Assembly (NCBI RefSeq): GCF_000817815.1
Contig: NZ_JPRD01000012.1
Span: forward strand, 1-42,501
Direction of reading: 5' to 3'
DNA: 42,501 nucleotides
Source of the DNA: Vibrio owensii CAIM 1854 = LMG 25443
Lineage (GTDB): Bacteria > Pseudomonadota > Gammaproteobacteria > Enterobacterales > Vibrionaceae
The position numbers and the translations under genes are program-made. Below the pieces are notes generated by a model. The model was not told the DNA's origin. It saw only the letters and a list, made by a program, of their open reading frames with translations, and did no database searches. Each line of letters starts with the position of its first letter. Positions within the stretch are counted from its first letter, which is position 1. This document shows, in pieces, positions 7,841-16,024 of the stretch.

Positions 7841-8560
7841 ATGAAAAAACTGATTGTAATCACAGGTGCAAGTTCTGGTATTGGTGAAGCTATCGCACGC
7901 CGTCTAAGCGATGAAGGTCACCCACTTCTTCTTCTTGCTCGCCGTGTAGAGCGCTTAGAAGCACTAAACCTGCCAAACACGCTATGTGAAAAAGTAGACG
8001 TTACTGAAAAAGCTTCATTTGAAGCGGCAATTGCTAAAGCAGAAGAGAAATTTGGCCCTGCTGACGCATTAGTAAACAACGCCGGCGTAATGCTACTTGG
8101 TCAAATTGACACACAAGATGCATCAGAGTGGAAACGCATGTTCGACGTGAACGTACTTGGTTTGCTAAACGGCATGCAGTCTGTGCTAGCACCAATGAAA
8201 GCACGTAACAGCGGTACTATCATCAACATCAGCTCAATCGCAGGTAAAAAGACGTTCCCAGACCATGCAGCTTACTGTGGTACTAAGTTCGCGGTTCACG
8301 CAATTTCTGAAAACGTTCGTGAAGAAGTAGCAGCATCAAACGTTCGCGTAACAACAATCGCACCGGGCGCAGTAGAAACTGAACTGCTTTCTCACACTAC
8401 ATCACAAGAAATCAAAGATGGTTACGGTGCGTGGAAAGAAGACATGGGCGGCGTGCTAGCTGCTGATGACATCGCACGTGCAGTTGTATTTGCTTATCAG
8501 CAACCACAAAACGTTTGTATCCGTGAGATCGCTCTAGCACCAACTAAGCAACAGCCTTAA
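7841..8560 (+). CDS. short-chain dehydrogenase/reductase
   Basis: A 239-residue classical SDR: cofactor motif TGASSGIG near residues 8-15, NNAG near 80-83, catalytic Ser in NISSIAG, and YCGTKFA with the Tyr-x-x-x-Lys pair. Basic residues after beta-2 (LLARRVERL) suggest preference for NADP(H). It resembles YdfG/serine-3-dehydrogenase-like enzymes, but the substrate cannot be told. The ATG at 7841 follows AAGGAAAC; a TTG further upstream in frame is rejected. Monocistronic, closed by a terminator shared with the convergent GntR gene. Confidence 0.88.
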   Translation: MKKLIVITGASSGIGEAIARRLSDEGHPLLLLARRVERLEALNLPNTLCEKVDVTEKASFEAAIAKAEEKFGPADALVNNAGVMLLGQIDTQDASEWKRMFDVNVLGLLNGMQSVLAPMKARNSGTIINISSIAGKKTFPDHAAYCGTKFAVHAISENVREEVAASNVRVTTIAPGAVETELLSHTTSQEIKDGYGAWKEDMGGVLAADDIARAVVFAYQQPQNVCIREIALAPTKQQP

Positions 8561-8588
8561 TCTCTGCGATTCTAAGACGAAGAAATTC

Positions 8589-8614
8589 AAAAAGCGGCTT
8601 TAAGCCGCTTTTTT
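8589..8614. terminator. bidirectional terminator (SDR / GntR regulator)
   Basis: Stem AAAAAGCGGCTT/AAGCCGCTTTTT with T-runs on both strands between two convergent genes. Confidence 0.9.
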
Positions 8615-8645
8615 GTTGCTGTAATCAAACGGATCTAAAACGGCA

Positions 8646-9299
8646 TTACTTCCTCGGTTTAATCGTTCGATAAGCCACATCAGTTAGGTAGTCATTGAGA
8701 CGATGTGATGCCGCGACCGCTTCCTCAGCATCAGTATGGCTGACAGCGCGTAAAACGGCAGCATGAAGAGAAGATGCTTCAACCAAATCTGAGTCTTGGT
8801 TTTTAAATGCAAACCAAAAGCGGCGGGATAAGCCTTGTAGTGGTGCCATTGCTAACTGTAGATACTCATTACATGCAGCTTTGACGAGCAAGGTATGGAT
8901 TTCTTTAAGTAAAGACGCGTAAAGCAGATCATCTTTGTTTTCTGCACAAGCTTCTAACTGCTCTGCCAACATTAACATCTGCTGTTTCTCTTCAACACTT
9001 GCTCGCGAGGCAGCGTAGTTGACACATAAAGCTTCAATGTCGCGACGGACTTCTAAGATCTTTAGTTGGCTCTCGACAGAGATTGCTGGGATTTGAATTC
9101 CACGTCGCGGGTGGATCTCAACCATACATTCATAAGCCAATCTTTGTAGCGCTTCTCGAACTGGCGTTCGCCCAAGTTCTAACTCTTCTGCCAACTGTTT
9201 TTCACTGACCATGCTCCCTGGTTCTAATTCGCGGAAGATGATCATTTTTTCAAGTTTGCTGTATGCAACTTCTGTCTTATTGACTGAATTTACGGTCAT
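8646..9299 (-). CDS. GntR-family regulator, FCD subfamily
   Basis: A 217-residue regulator. The N-terminal winged helix (about residues 10-75) contains the GntR hallmark LGRTPVREALQRLA and the wing segment HPRRGIQI. The C-terminal all-alpha FCD domain (about 85-210) usually binds a carboxylate effector. The start at 9299 is chosen for GGAACGAG just upstream and because the longer reading adds a non-homologous hydrophobic stretch. It is divergent from the FAD oxidoreductase/enolase/BCCT genes and very likely controls them; a palindrome in the 148-bp gap is a candidate operator. Confidence 0.9.
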   Translation of the reverse strand: MTVNSVNKTEVAYSKLEKMIIFRELEPGSMVSEKQLAEELELGRTPVREALQRLAYECMVEIHPRRGIQIPAISVESQLKILEVRRDIEALCVNYAASRASVEEKQQMLMLAEQLEACAENKDDLLYASLLKEIHTLLVKAACNEYLQLAMAPLQGLSRRFWFAFKNQDSDLVEASSLHAAVLRAVSHTDAEEAVAASHRLNDYLTDVAYRTIKPRK

Positions 9300-9403
9300 T
9301 CTCGTTCCTATTCCATTGATCAATCTTTTAGTGAGCAATCTCACGATAAGAAGTTTTGCCATTGTACCAAAAAAAGAAATCCGAATATATTAAAAACATA
9401 CAA

Positions 9404-9431
9404 CTGATATATCAGATGAACATCAGTCATC
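9404..9431. promoter_or_regulatory. candidate operator for the GntR/FCD regulator
   Basis: A perfect 12-bp palindrome CTGATATATCAG (9404-9415) is followed by a GATGA (9415-9419) / TCATC (9427-9431) inverted repeat. Both lie in the short divergent promoter region, 17 to 44 bp before the FAD oxidoreductase start. FCD regulators bind short palindromes in such places; the assignment is inference. Confidence 0.45.
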
Positions 9432-9447
9432 TATTAGTGAGGTAAGA

Positions 9448-10803
9448 ATGAAATCTTGGAACATTATCCGTCGTTATGAACACACTCCTGACCTACCTGT
9501 TTTGGCTGAAGTAGAAGTGTTAGTCATTGGCGGAGGTCCTGCTGGTGTTGCCGCAGCTGAAACGGCTGGTCGTCTAGGTAAAAACACTTGGCTAATTGAG
9601 AAATACGGTTTTTGCGGTGGTGCTGCCGTCGCGGGCTTATCTGGCACTATTTGCGGTATGTACATGGCATCGGATGATGAAAAAGCACAACCAGAACAAG
9701 TGGTATTCGGCTTTACAGAACGTTTTCGTCAAGCATTAGAAAACAAAGGTGGCGTCACAGCCCCACAACGTTACGGTAAAACGTACACAGTGACGCACGA
9801 TCCTTTGATGTGGCGTGAAGTAGCAGATGATTTCCTAGAGCAAGCAAATGTCAAAACTCTATTCCATACGTCAGTCACTGGCGTGATCATGGAAGGCGAT
9901 GCATTTAAAGGCGTGATCATCGAATCAAACGCAGGTCAAAGTATCATCTTAAGTAAACAAATCATCGACGCTTCTGGTGATGCTGCTGTGGTAGCTCGTG
10001 CGGGCATGGATTATTACTTTGGCGACAATGGTCGTATTCAAAACCCAACCATGTTCTTCCGTTTTGGCGGTGTTGATATGGACACTTATCTTGACTACTA
10101 CGGCAACGACACGATCTGCCCTCCAAAAGTCACCGAAAATATTCTTGCGGCCAACGAAAGCGGCGAATACCAGTTGCCACGTCATAAGATTTGGATTTTT
10201 CCGACCACACGAGCGAACGAGCTGATGGTCAATGCGACACGCCTTGCAGGCCAAGATGGACGCATGCTGAACGTCATTGATCCTGAAGATTTCACAGAAG
10301 CAGAAGTGTTTGGTCGTCGTCAAGTTCGTGAGTACGCCCGTTTCTTGAACAACTTTGTTCCAGGTTGTGAACAAGCATTCGTTGTCGACACCGGTGTAGA
10401 AGTCGGCATTCGTCAAACGCGCTCTATTGTTGGTGTCGAAACGCTAACTAATGAAGACGTTGTTAACTGTCGCAAGCGTGAAGACGGTATTTGCCGTACC
10501 CCTTGGCCTATTGAATTGCACTCCGGCGACAAACCAAAACTGCACTGGCTAATTAACGATTACTACGACATCCCATTCCACACGCTAGTGCCAGTGGTTG
10601 GTGAAAATATCATTGTTGCTGGTCGATGCTTGAGCGCCGAACACGAAGCGCTTGCTTCTGCTCGCGTCACCGCGCAATGCTTTGAGCTTGGTCATGCAGC
10701 TGGCATTGCTGCTGCACAAGCGATTGATACAAATACGGCGATTCGTGACCTAAATGTCGCGGAGATTCGCGCCACCATGATTAAAAATGGCTCACGCCTG
10801 TAA
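9448..10803 (+). CDS. FAD-dependent oxidoreductase (FAD_oxidored/PF12831 type)
   Basis: A 451-residue flavoprotein. The ADP-binding Rossmann motif VIGGGPAGVAAAETAG lies at residues 27-42, followed by the acidic strand end WLIEK and the GFCGG loop. A second conserved block is IIDASGDAAVVARAG (about 172-186), and the C-terminal FAD contact is NIIVAGRCLSAEHEALASARV. This is the pattern of PF12831 flavoproteins, whose members act on varied small organic substrates. It is the first gene of a probable operon: the enolase-superfamily gene begins 10 bases after its stop. The start has GAGGTAAG upstream. The reaction is unknown; oxidation or dehydrogenation of the BCCT-imported compound is my inference. 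Confidence 0.85.
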   Translation: MKSWNIIRRYEHTPDLPVLAEVEVLVIGGGPAGVAAAETAGRLGKNTWLIEKYGFCGGAAVAGLSGTICGMYMASDDEKAQPEQVVFGFTERFRQALENKGGVTAPQRYGKTYTVTHDPLMWREVADDFLEQANVKTLFHTSVTGVIMEGDAFKGVIIESNAGQSIILSKQIIDASGDAAVVARAGMDYYFGDNGRIQNPTMFFRFGGVDMDTYLDYYGNDTICPPKVTENILAANESGEYQLPRHKIWIFPTTRANELMVNATRLAGQDGRMLNVIDPEDFTEAEVFGRRQVREYARFLNNFVPGCEQAFVVDTGVEVGIRQTRSIVGVETLTNEDVVNCRKREDGICRTPWPIELHSGDKPKLHWLINDYYDIPFHTLVPVVGENIIVAGRCLSAEHEALASARVTAQCFELGHAAGIAAAQAIDTNTAIRDLNVAEIRATMIKNGSRL

Positions 10804-10813
10804 GGACTGAAAA

Positions 10814-11938
10814 ATGACCGATCTAAAAATTGAACGTGTAGAACTTTACGCTGTAGCAGACCGCGATGCAGCACCTGTACCATGGGCAGATAACCAAGAA
10901 CCTTTGTTATACACCAATAACATCGTCCGTCTAATTTGTAACGATGGTACAGAGGGGTTAGGCGCAACAATCAGCTACACAGAGAATGATTTTGACCGTT
11001 GCATTATCGAATCTCAACGCACCATAGTTCCAGGCTTACTGGGTAAAAATCCATTGGCAACTCAAGAGCTCTACAACTGGTTAATGGCGCGTTGTACTTG
11101 GGGTGGTCTGCCGGCTAAAGCGCCAATTGATATCGCTGCATGGGACATCAAAGGCAAAAAAGCGGGCATGCCTCTTTACATGCTTTTAGGTGGCGCTCGA
11201 AACAAAATGTTGTCTTACGCATCGACGCCAATGTTCGACACTGTAGAAGAGTACTTCCCGTACCTAGACGACTGTATTGCGCACGGCTTTAAAGCAATCA
11301 AACTTCACTGCTACTGCGTGTACGAAAAGGACGTCGCCCTTGTTGACGCAGTTCAAGCTCGTTACGGCAAAACAGGCATTCGATTCATGCTTGATACGGC
11401 AACCTTCTACACGCCAGAACAAGCAATGGCAATGGCAAAACGCCTAGAAAGCTACAACTGGGAATGGTTAGAAGCACCAGTTTCTGATTACGACTACAAC
11501 ACTTACAAACGCCTAGTTAAAAACACCGACCTTGAAATTTCTAGCCATGGTAACTGCTTGTTAACCCTGCAAGAAGTGACCTATGCCTTATCACAAGAGA
11601 TGTGGTCTGACATTCGTCAAGACGCGACTGTTTGCGGTGGTATTACACCTCTAAACAAATGCTTCCACATTGCAGAGGGCTTCTCTAAGAACTTAGAGAT
11701 CCAATCAATGGGTTACACGCTAACGCAAGCCGCAAACCTGCACGTCGCTCTTGCGCATAACAACTGTAAATTCTTTGAACAATTCTACCCTTACGAAGAC
11801 TTTGAGCTAGCGTCGAAAACCGTTATCCGCACCGACAAAGAAGGTTATGTCCGTGCTCCTGAAGGCAACGGCTTAGGTGTTGAAATGGATTGGGACAAAG
11901 TGAAAGAAATGTCTGTGGCGTCGTACGTTTTCGAATAA
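10814..11938 (+). CDS. enolase-superfamily (mandelate racemase/MLE-like) protein with altered active site
   Basis: A 374-residue protein with the N-terminal capping domain and C-terminal barrel of the mandelate racemase/muconate lactonizing group. Hallmarks are AAWDIKGKKAGMPLYMLLGG (109-128), K-x-H (Lys163, His165) on barrel strand 2, Asp194 in FMLD and Glu220 in WLEAP as metal ligands, and Asp270 before CGG. By eye, the third metal ligand (the Glu of an IxxGEN motif) is replaced in ISSHGN (242-247), and the His of the Asp-His dyad position is Met299 (QSMGYT). So either metal binding is rearranged (His245 may substitute) or catalysis differs. It sits between an FAD oxidoreductase and a BCCT transporter. 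AAGGACTG precedes the ATG. Confidence 0.85.
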   Translation: MTDLKIERVELYAVADRDAAPVPWADNQEPLLYTNNIVRLICNDGTEGLGATISYTENDFDRCIIESQRTIVPGLLGKNPLATQELYNWLMARCTWGGLPAKAPIDIAAWDIKGKKAGMPLYMLLGGARNKMLSYASTPMFDTVEEYFPYLDDCIAHGFKAIKLHCYCVYEKDVALVDAVQARYGKTGIRFMLDTATFYTPEQAMAMAKRLESYNWEWLEAPVSDYDYNTYKRLVKNTDLEISSHGNCLLTLQEVTYALSQEMWSDIRQDATVCGGITPLNKCFHIAEGFSKNLEIQSMGYTLTQAANLHVALAHNNCKFFEQFYPYEDFELASKTVIRTDKEGYVRAPEGNGLGVEMDWDKVKEMSVASYVFE

Positions 11939-12008
11939 ACCGCATGCTTCACGACATAAACAATTAATACAGAGACAGCAAAAGACTGACATCCCTCTAA
12001 CCCTACAC

Positions 12009-12055
12009 TGTCTGCCTTTCTAATTACTCGTATGGGAACGGGAGAAAGGCAGACA
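12009..12055 (+). promoter_or_regulatory. perfect 13-bp inverted repeat covering the BCCT gene's ribosome-binding site
   Basis: TGTCTGCCTTTCT (12009-12021) and AGAAAGGCAGACA (12043-12055) pair perfectly across a 21-nt loop. The 3' arm contains the AGAAAGG that would act as Shine-Dalgarno for the ATG at 12058, two bases beyond the stem. No T-run follows, so this is not an ordinary terminator. It may gate translation of the transporter relative to the two enzyme genes upstream, be a processing or stability element, or bind a protein as DNA. Confidence 0.6.
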
Positions 12056-12057
12056 CC

Positions 12058-13719
12058 ATGAGTGTCAGTGACAATAAACAAGGCCGTCCGAGTATTCTCA
12101 TTAATAGACAATATTGGAAAGTCACAATGAAATTGAATACTTCAGAAATCGACTGGAAACTTACTTTTGGCAGTTTTGGATTTGTACTGCTTCTAGGTAT
12201 TCTTGCAGTGGTATACCCAGAAGCCGTAAAAAGCACCATGAGCGGCATGCTAGATTTTACCGTCATTAACTTCGGTTCTGGTTTCCTTTGGTACACACTT
12301 TTCGCAACAGGTACCCTATTGTTCCTCGCCTTTTCTAAATATGGCGATATTCGTATGGGTGACAGCAAACCTAAATTTACTAAATTCCAACTGTTCGCAA
12401 TGGCGTTGTCTGCGGGCATGGGCGCAAGCACCATGTACTGGGGCTTTATTGAAGCGGTATACTACTTCATGGATCCTCAGTTCGGTATTACAGATAAAGC
12501 CATGGCAATGGAATACGCTACGGCTTACAACATGTTCCACTGGGGCGCTGCAGGCTGGTTTATCTACCTCATCGTAGCCATCCCATTCGCCGTCGTATTC
12601 TACCTAAAGAAAAGCCGTCGAATGAGCCTAAGTGGTGTTATCAATTCACTTTTTGATGATCGTCTTCCAGTTTGGGCTCAGAAGTTTATTGACCTACTGT
12701 TTATCATCACAACGCTTGCGGCAACAGCATTAACGCTAGGTTTGGGTATCCCGATGATTTCCTCAAATCTCGCAAGTCTAACCGGCATTCCTGACAACCT
12801 AATGCTAGGTATCGGCGTTATCCTTGGCCTGTCAGTGATCTTCTCTCTGAGCTCTTACATCGGCATTGAGAAAGGCATGGCCCGCCTATCTAGCGCAACC
12901 ATTTATATCTGTGCAGCGTTTGTTGGCATCATTTTCATCATCGGTCCATCGGCTCTGATCATGAACAACTTAACCAATGGCATTGGTATCATGCTGACAG
13001 AATACATCCGAATGAGCACCAACACAGATCCATATGGCACAACGTTGTTCCCTCAATACTGGACGGTATTCTTCCTAGCGAACTGGATTTCTTACTCACC
13101 GGGTGTAGGTGTCTTCATCACTAAGATCATCCAAGGCCAGAAGCTAAAAGACGTGGTTCTTATCCTAGTAATTGGTGGCACAATGGGCTCTGCTGTTATC
13201 TTCGGTGTGTGTGGTACCTTTTCAATGGATCTTGTAAACAACGGTGTCGTTGATGGTGTTAAACTGATTGGTGAAGGTCAACCAACAGAGTTGGTGAAGC
13301 AAGTATTTGATTCTACCTCTATCCCGATGTTGCTTACTGCTATCTACTTAGTCACGATGATTCTGTTTACAGTAACAACATTAGATGGCACATCTTATTC
13401 ACTAGCAGGCATCGCAACTAAGCAGCTAGATGAAGAAGCAAACGTAAACCCGATGTTCCGCCTATTCTGGTGTTTGTTACTAACAGCGTTGCCAATCATC
13501 TTCTTGCTGATTAATGCAGACTTAAACATCCTTAAAGCATTCCCTGTACTGATCATCGTATTGATCGTACCAGTGTTCTTCATCGCGGCGGTTAAAACAC
13601 TCCAGTACCTTAAGCAAAACTACGGACAAATTATGGAGCATCAACGCCAACAAGATGAAATCCTTGCCAAGGAAGTACAACAAGAACAAACCGAGCAACC
13701 TGCTCCACAGGCTAGTTAG
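12058..13719 (+). CDS. BCCT-family (betaine/carnitine/choline-type) transporter
   Basis: A 553-residue transporter with about 12 membrane helices and a hydrophilic Gln/Glu-rich C-terminal tail. BCCT signatures: the Gly-rich helix 3 segment SAGMGASTMYWGFIEAVYYF, and the aromatic helix 4 segment FHWGAAGWFIY, matching the HW...W..Y aromatic-box pattern. Helix 8 reads FFLANWISYSPGVG where most members have xWAWWISWSP, so some aromatic-box residues are changed. It probably imports a zwitterionic or quaternary-ammonium compound for the linked enzymes (inference). Two starts are possible: ATG 12058, with AGAAAGG upstream but buried in a hairpin, and ATG 12127 (MKLNTSE), with GGAAAG upstream, which would give 530 residues. 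The family's variable N-terminus does not decide. Confidence 0.9.
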   Translation: MSVSDNKQGRPSILINRQYWKVTMKLNTSEIDWKLTFGSFGFVLLLGILAVVYPEAVKSTMSGMLDFTVINFGSGFLWYTLFATGTLLFLAFSKYGDIRMGDSKPKFTKFQLFAMALSAGMGASTMYWGFIEAVYYFMDPQFGITDKAMAMEYATAYNMFHWGAAGWFIYLIVAIPFAVVFYLKKSRRMSLSGVINSLFDDRLPVWAQKFIDLLFIITTLAATALTLGLGIPMISSNLASLTGIPDNLMLGIGVILGLSVIFSLSSYIGIEKGMARLSSATIYICAAFVGIIFIIGPSALIMNNLTNGIGIMLTEYIRMSTNTDPYGTTLFPQYWTVFFLANWISYSPGVGVFITKIIQGQKLKDVVLILVIGGTMGSAVIFGVCGTFSMDLVNNGVVDGVKLIGEGQPTELVKQVFDSTSIPMLLTAIYLVTMILFTVTTLDGTSYSLAGIATKQLDEEANVNPMFRLFWCLLLTALPIIFLLINADLNILKAFPVLIIVLIVPVFFIAAVKTLQYLKQNYGQIMEHQRQQDEILAKEVQQEQTEQPAPQAS

Positions 13720-13735
13720 GCACCTTTAGGCAATT

Positions 13736-13766
13736 AAAAAGCTCCGAGTAATCTCGGAGCTTTTTT
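13736..13766 (+). terminator. rho-independent terminator after the BCCT gene
   Basis: Stem AAAAAGCTCCGAG/CTCGGAGCTTTTTT with a short loop and a long T-run. It closes the FAD-enolase-BCCT unit. Confidence 0.92.
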
Positions 13767-13834
13767 CTTTTTTGTCTTGTTAATTTCAATCACTCTCGTC
13801 TATAAATCCCCTCTGACTCTTTACGTTTATTGAA

Positions 13835-13869
13835 ATCCCTGACAAATTTGTTTAAGTTTCAGGGATAAT
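13835..13869 (+). promoter_or_regulatory. inverted repeat in the promoter region of the two-component genes
   Basis: ATCCCTGA (13835-13842) and TCAGGGAT (13859-13866) form an 8-bp inverted repeat about 25-55 bp upstream of the response regulator start. It is followed by a GATAAT that could be a -10 element. It may be an operator or an autoregulatory site; tentative. Confidence 0.3.
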
Positions 13870-13891
13870 TCCTACAAGATGCATCACTGCT

Positions 13892-14605
13892 ATGAACGTA
13901 CAAGACACTAAGCAATCACTTATCATCGTGGAAGACGATCCCAAACTGCAGGCTATGCTAAGCGAATACTTTGAAGGACAAGGCTTCGAAGTTAGCTGCA
14001 TAGACAATGGAACGGACGCTCCGGATGCGATTCTTGAAAGCCAGCCAGATCTCGTCCTTTTAGATTTGATGTTGCCGGGGCAAGATGGATTGAGTGTTTG
14101 CCGTCAGATCCGTGAATGCTACAAAGGCAAAGTACTGATGCTTACTGCCAGTGATGATGATTTTGACCATGTTGCTGCGCTTGAAATTGGTGCCGATGAT
14201 TTTGTGACTAAGCCGATCAAGCCACGTGTTCTGCTCGCTCGCATTCGAATGCTATTACGCCGTAAAGAAGCATCAACAACAGATTCAGACACATGTTTAG
14301 AAGTTGGCGTCCTGTGCCTTAATCGTCTGCGTAAAACGTGCGCTCTAAACCAAGAGCCCATTCCTCTCACCGACGGTGAATTTGATCTCCTTTGGGTACT
14401 CGCAAGCCATCCTGAACAAACCCTTTCTCGCGAGTGGCTCACCAAAACATTACGTGGCATCGAATACGACGGCACCGACCGCACCATTGATAACCGTGTC
14501 GTGACACTGCGTAAAAAACTCGGCGACAGCACTACACCACCACAGAAAATCATTACTGTGCGCGGTAAAGGTTACTTGTTTATGCCCGATGCTTGGAATG
14601 CGTAA
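13892..14605 (+). CDS. OmpR/PhoB-family response regulator
   Basis: A 237-residue response regulator. Receiver domain: acidic pair EDD near residues 14-16, phosphoacceptor Asp58 in LVLLDLMLPGQDG, Thr85 and Lys107. Winged-helix output domain from about 140: LTDGEFDLLWVLASHPEQTLSR and DRTIDNRVVTLRKKLG, ending VRGKGYLF. Its stop overlaps the histidine kinase ATG by one base (TAATG), giving translational coupling. With eptA and dgkA downstream, the natural role is sensing envelope stress or cationic peptides and activating lipid A modification, analogous to PmrAB or CarRS. The analogy is inference, not orthology. Confidence 0.93.
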   Translation: MNVQDTKQSLIIVEDDPKLQAMLSEYFEGQGFEVSCIDNGTDAPDAILESQPDLVLLDLMLPGQDGLSVCRQIRECYKGKVLMLTASDDDFDHVAALEIGADDFVTKPIKPRVLLARIRMLLRRKEASTTDSDTCLEVGVLCLNRLRKTCALNQEPIPLTDGEFDLLWVLASHPEQTLSREWLTKTLRGIEYDGTDRTIDNRVVTLRKKLGDSTTPPQKIITVRGKGYLFMPDAWNA

Positions 14606-15891
14606 TGAAACGTATTTATCTGGAAAGCTTTTTAGGTCTGATCATCCTATTTGTAGCCAGTCTTGTTGGCTATGAAGTCATTGTTTATCAGCTTAATACG
14701 GACTACGACTACCTACTAGAAGAGCATGAAGCTCAAGCTTTCCATGAGCTGATCTATCCGATGTATCAAGAAAAAGGCGAGGAATACACCGTTCAGCAAT
14801 TAGAGAAATTCGCAACATCGAGTCACATGTTGTTAATTGCTCAGGAAATGACGAATCTTCCTCCAGAGGTGCAGAAAGCATTCGATGAAGATCCATCCGT
14901 TAATACGGCTTTTGATGATGAGCGAGACTTGTGGTTTCGCTTTGAACCCGGCTCCCCTATCTTCAAGTTAACCCAAAACCCCAACAGCCCTATCATTCAA
15001 GCCATCAATTTTGACGACAACATCGTTTGGCTGTTTTTCCTTGCTGGTTTTGCGCTGTATTGTGTTTTGCTAATTTGGTTCTTAAGCCGACGAGTACGCG
15101 CTTTAGAGAAGGTTACCGTTGATTTTGCCTCTGGAGATTTCAACGCCAGAGCGGACACCTCCAGTGCCAAATCCGTCGGTACGTTGAATAGAAGCTTCAA
15201 CCATATGGCTGATAAGGTGTCTCGACTCATCACCACCAATAAAATGCTCACCAACGCGGTAGCGCATGAGCTTCGTACTCCGATCTTTCGTCTGCAATGG
15301 CAAGCCGATCTACTGGCCGACGCCGCTTTAAATGAACAGCAACAGAAGTACGTAGACAGCATCGTAGAAGATATCGACGATATGGAAAATATGGTGGAAG
15401 AACTGCTCTACTACGCCAAAATGGAGCGACCAAATGCCGAGATTCAAACTTCCTCTGTCGCCTTATCAAGCTTTGCTCAATCGTTTTTACCCAAGTGGCA
15501 ACGTGACACCCAACTTTCTATTTTGATTGACGACACGAGCTCACAACAGGCAATCATTGACGCCGACCCGAAACTGCTAAAACGCGCCTTAGATAACCTA
15601 CTTCGCAATGCAATGCGTTATGCACAAAACCAAATCGTGCTAGAGATTATGGAGACACCGGAGAAATCTTGTATTCGTGTGCATGACGATGGCTGTGGTG
15701 TGGAAGAGAAGGATTGGCCTCATCTGTTTGATGCGTTTTACAGCGCTGATAAATCACGGAACAAGAGCACCAGCGGGTTCGGTTTGGGGCTTGCGATCGT
15801 CAAACAGATCGTTGAATTGCAGAACGGCGAAGTCTATGTCTCACACAGTCCGTACGGCGGTGCGTGTTTTACAATCTGCTTTCCCAAGTAA
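14605..15891 (+). CDS. sensor histidine kinase
   Basis: A 428-residue membrane kinase. Helix 1 near residues 5-25, a periplasmic domain of about 115 residues rich in Glu/Asp (EEHEAQ, EDPS, FDDERD), helix 2 near 140-162, then HAMP, a dimerisation domain with His221 in AVAHELRTP, and an ATPase domain with N-box NLLRNAMRYA, G1 DDGCGV, F-box LFDAFY and G2 GFGLGLAIVKQ. The acidic periplasmic domain suits sensing of cations or cationic peptides (inference). The start ATG overlaps the response regulator stop by one base; an upstream TTG is not preferred. Confidence 0.93.
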   Translation: MKRIYLESFLGLIILFVASLVGYEVIVYQLNTDYDYLLEEHEAQAFHELIYPMYQEKGEEYTVQQLEKFATSSHMLLIAQEMTNLPPEVQKAFDEDPSVNTAFDDERDLWFRFEPGSPIFKLTQNPNSPIIQAINFDDNIVWLFFLAGFALYCVLLIWFLSRRVRALEKVTVDFASGDFNARADTSSAKSVGTLNRSFNHMADKVSRLITTNKMLTNAVAHELRTPIFRLQWQADLLADAALNEQQQKYVDSIVEDIDDMENMVEELLYYAKMERPNAEIQTSSVALSSFAQSFLPKWQRDTQLSILIDDTSSQQAIIDADPKLLKRALDNLLRNAMRYAQNQIVLEIMETPEKSCIRVHDDGCGVEEKDWPHLFDAFYSADKSRNKSTSGFGLGLAIVKQIVELQNGEVYVSHSPYGGACFTICFPK

Positions 15892-16024
15892 ATTCATAAA
15901 CTTATCAATACTCCCTTAAACGCCATTACAAAAGGCGACACTTCAATACAATTGGCCGACAGAGCACCACAATAAAACAGTGTACATTTAATCCATAAAT
16001 TCACAGCAATAATGGATCAACGCA

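Noticed and set aside
9949..10416. 155-codon open frame on the minus strand inside the FAD oxidoreductase gene
   Set aside because: Antisense shadow of a well-supported gene; no initiation signal and no recognisable domain.
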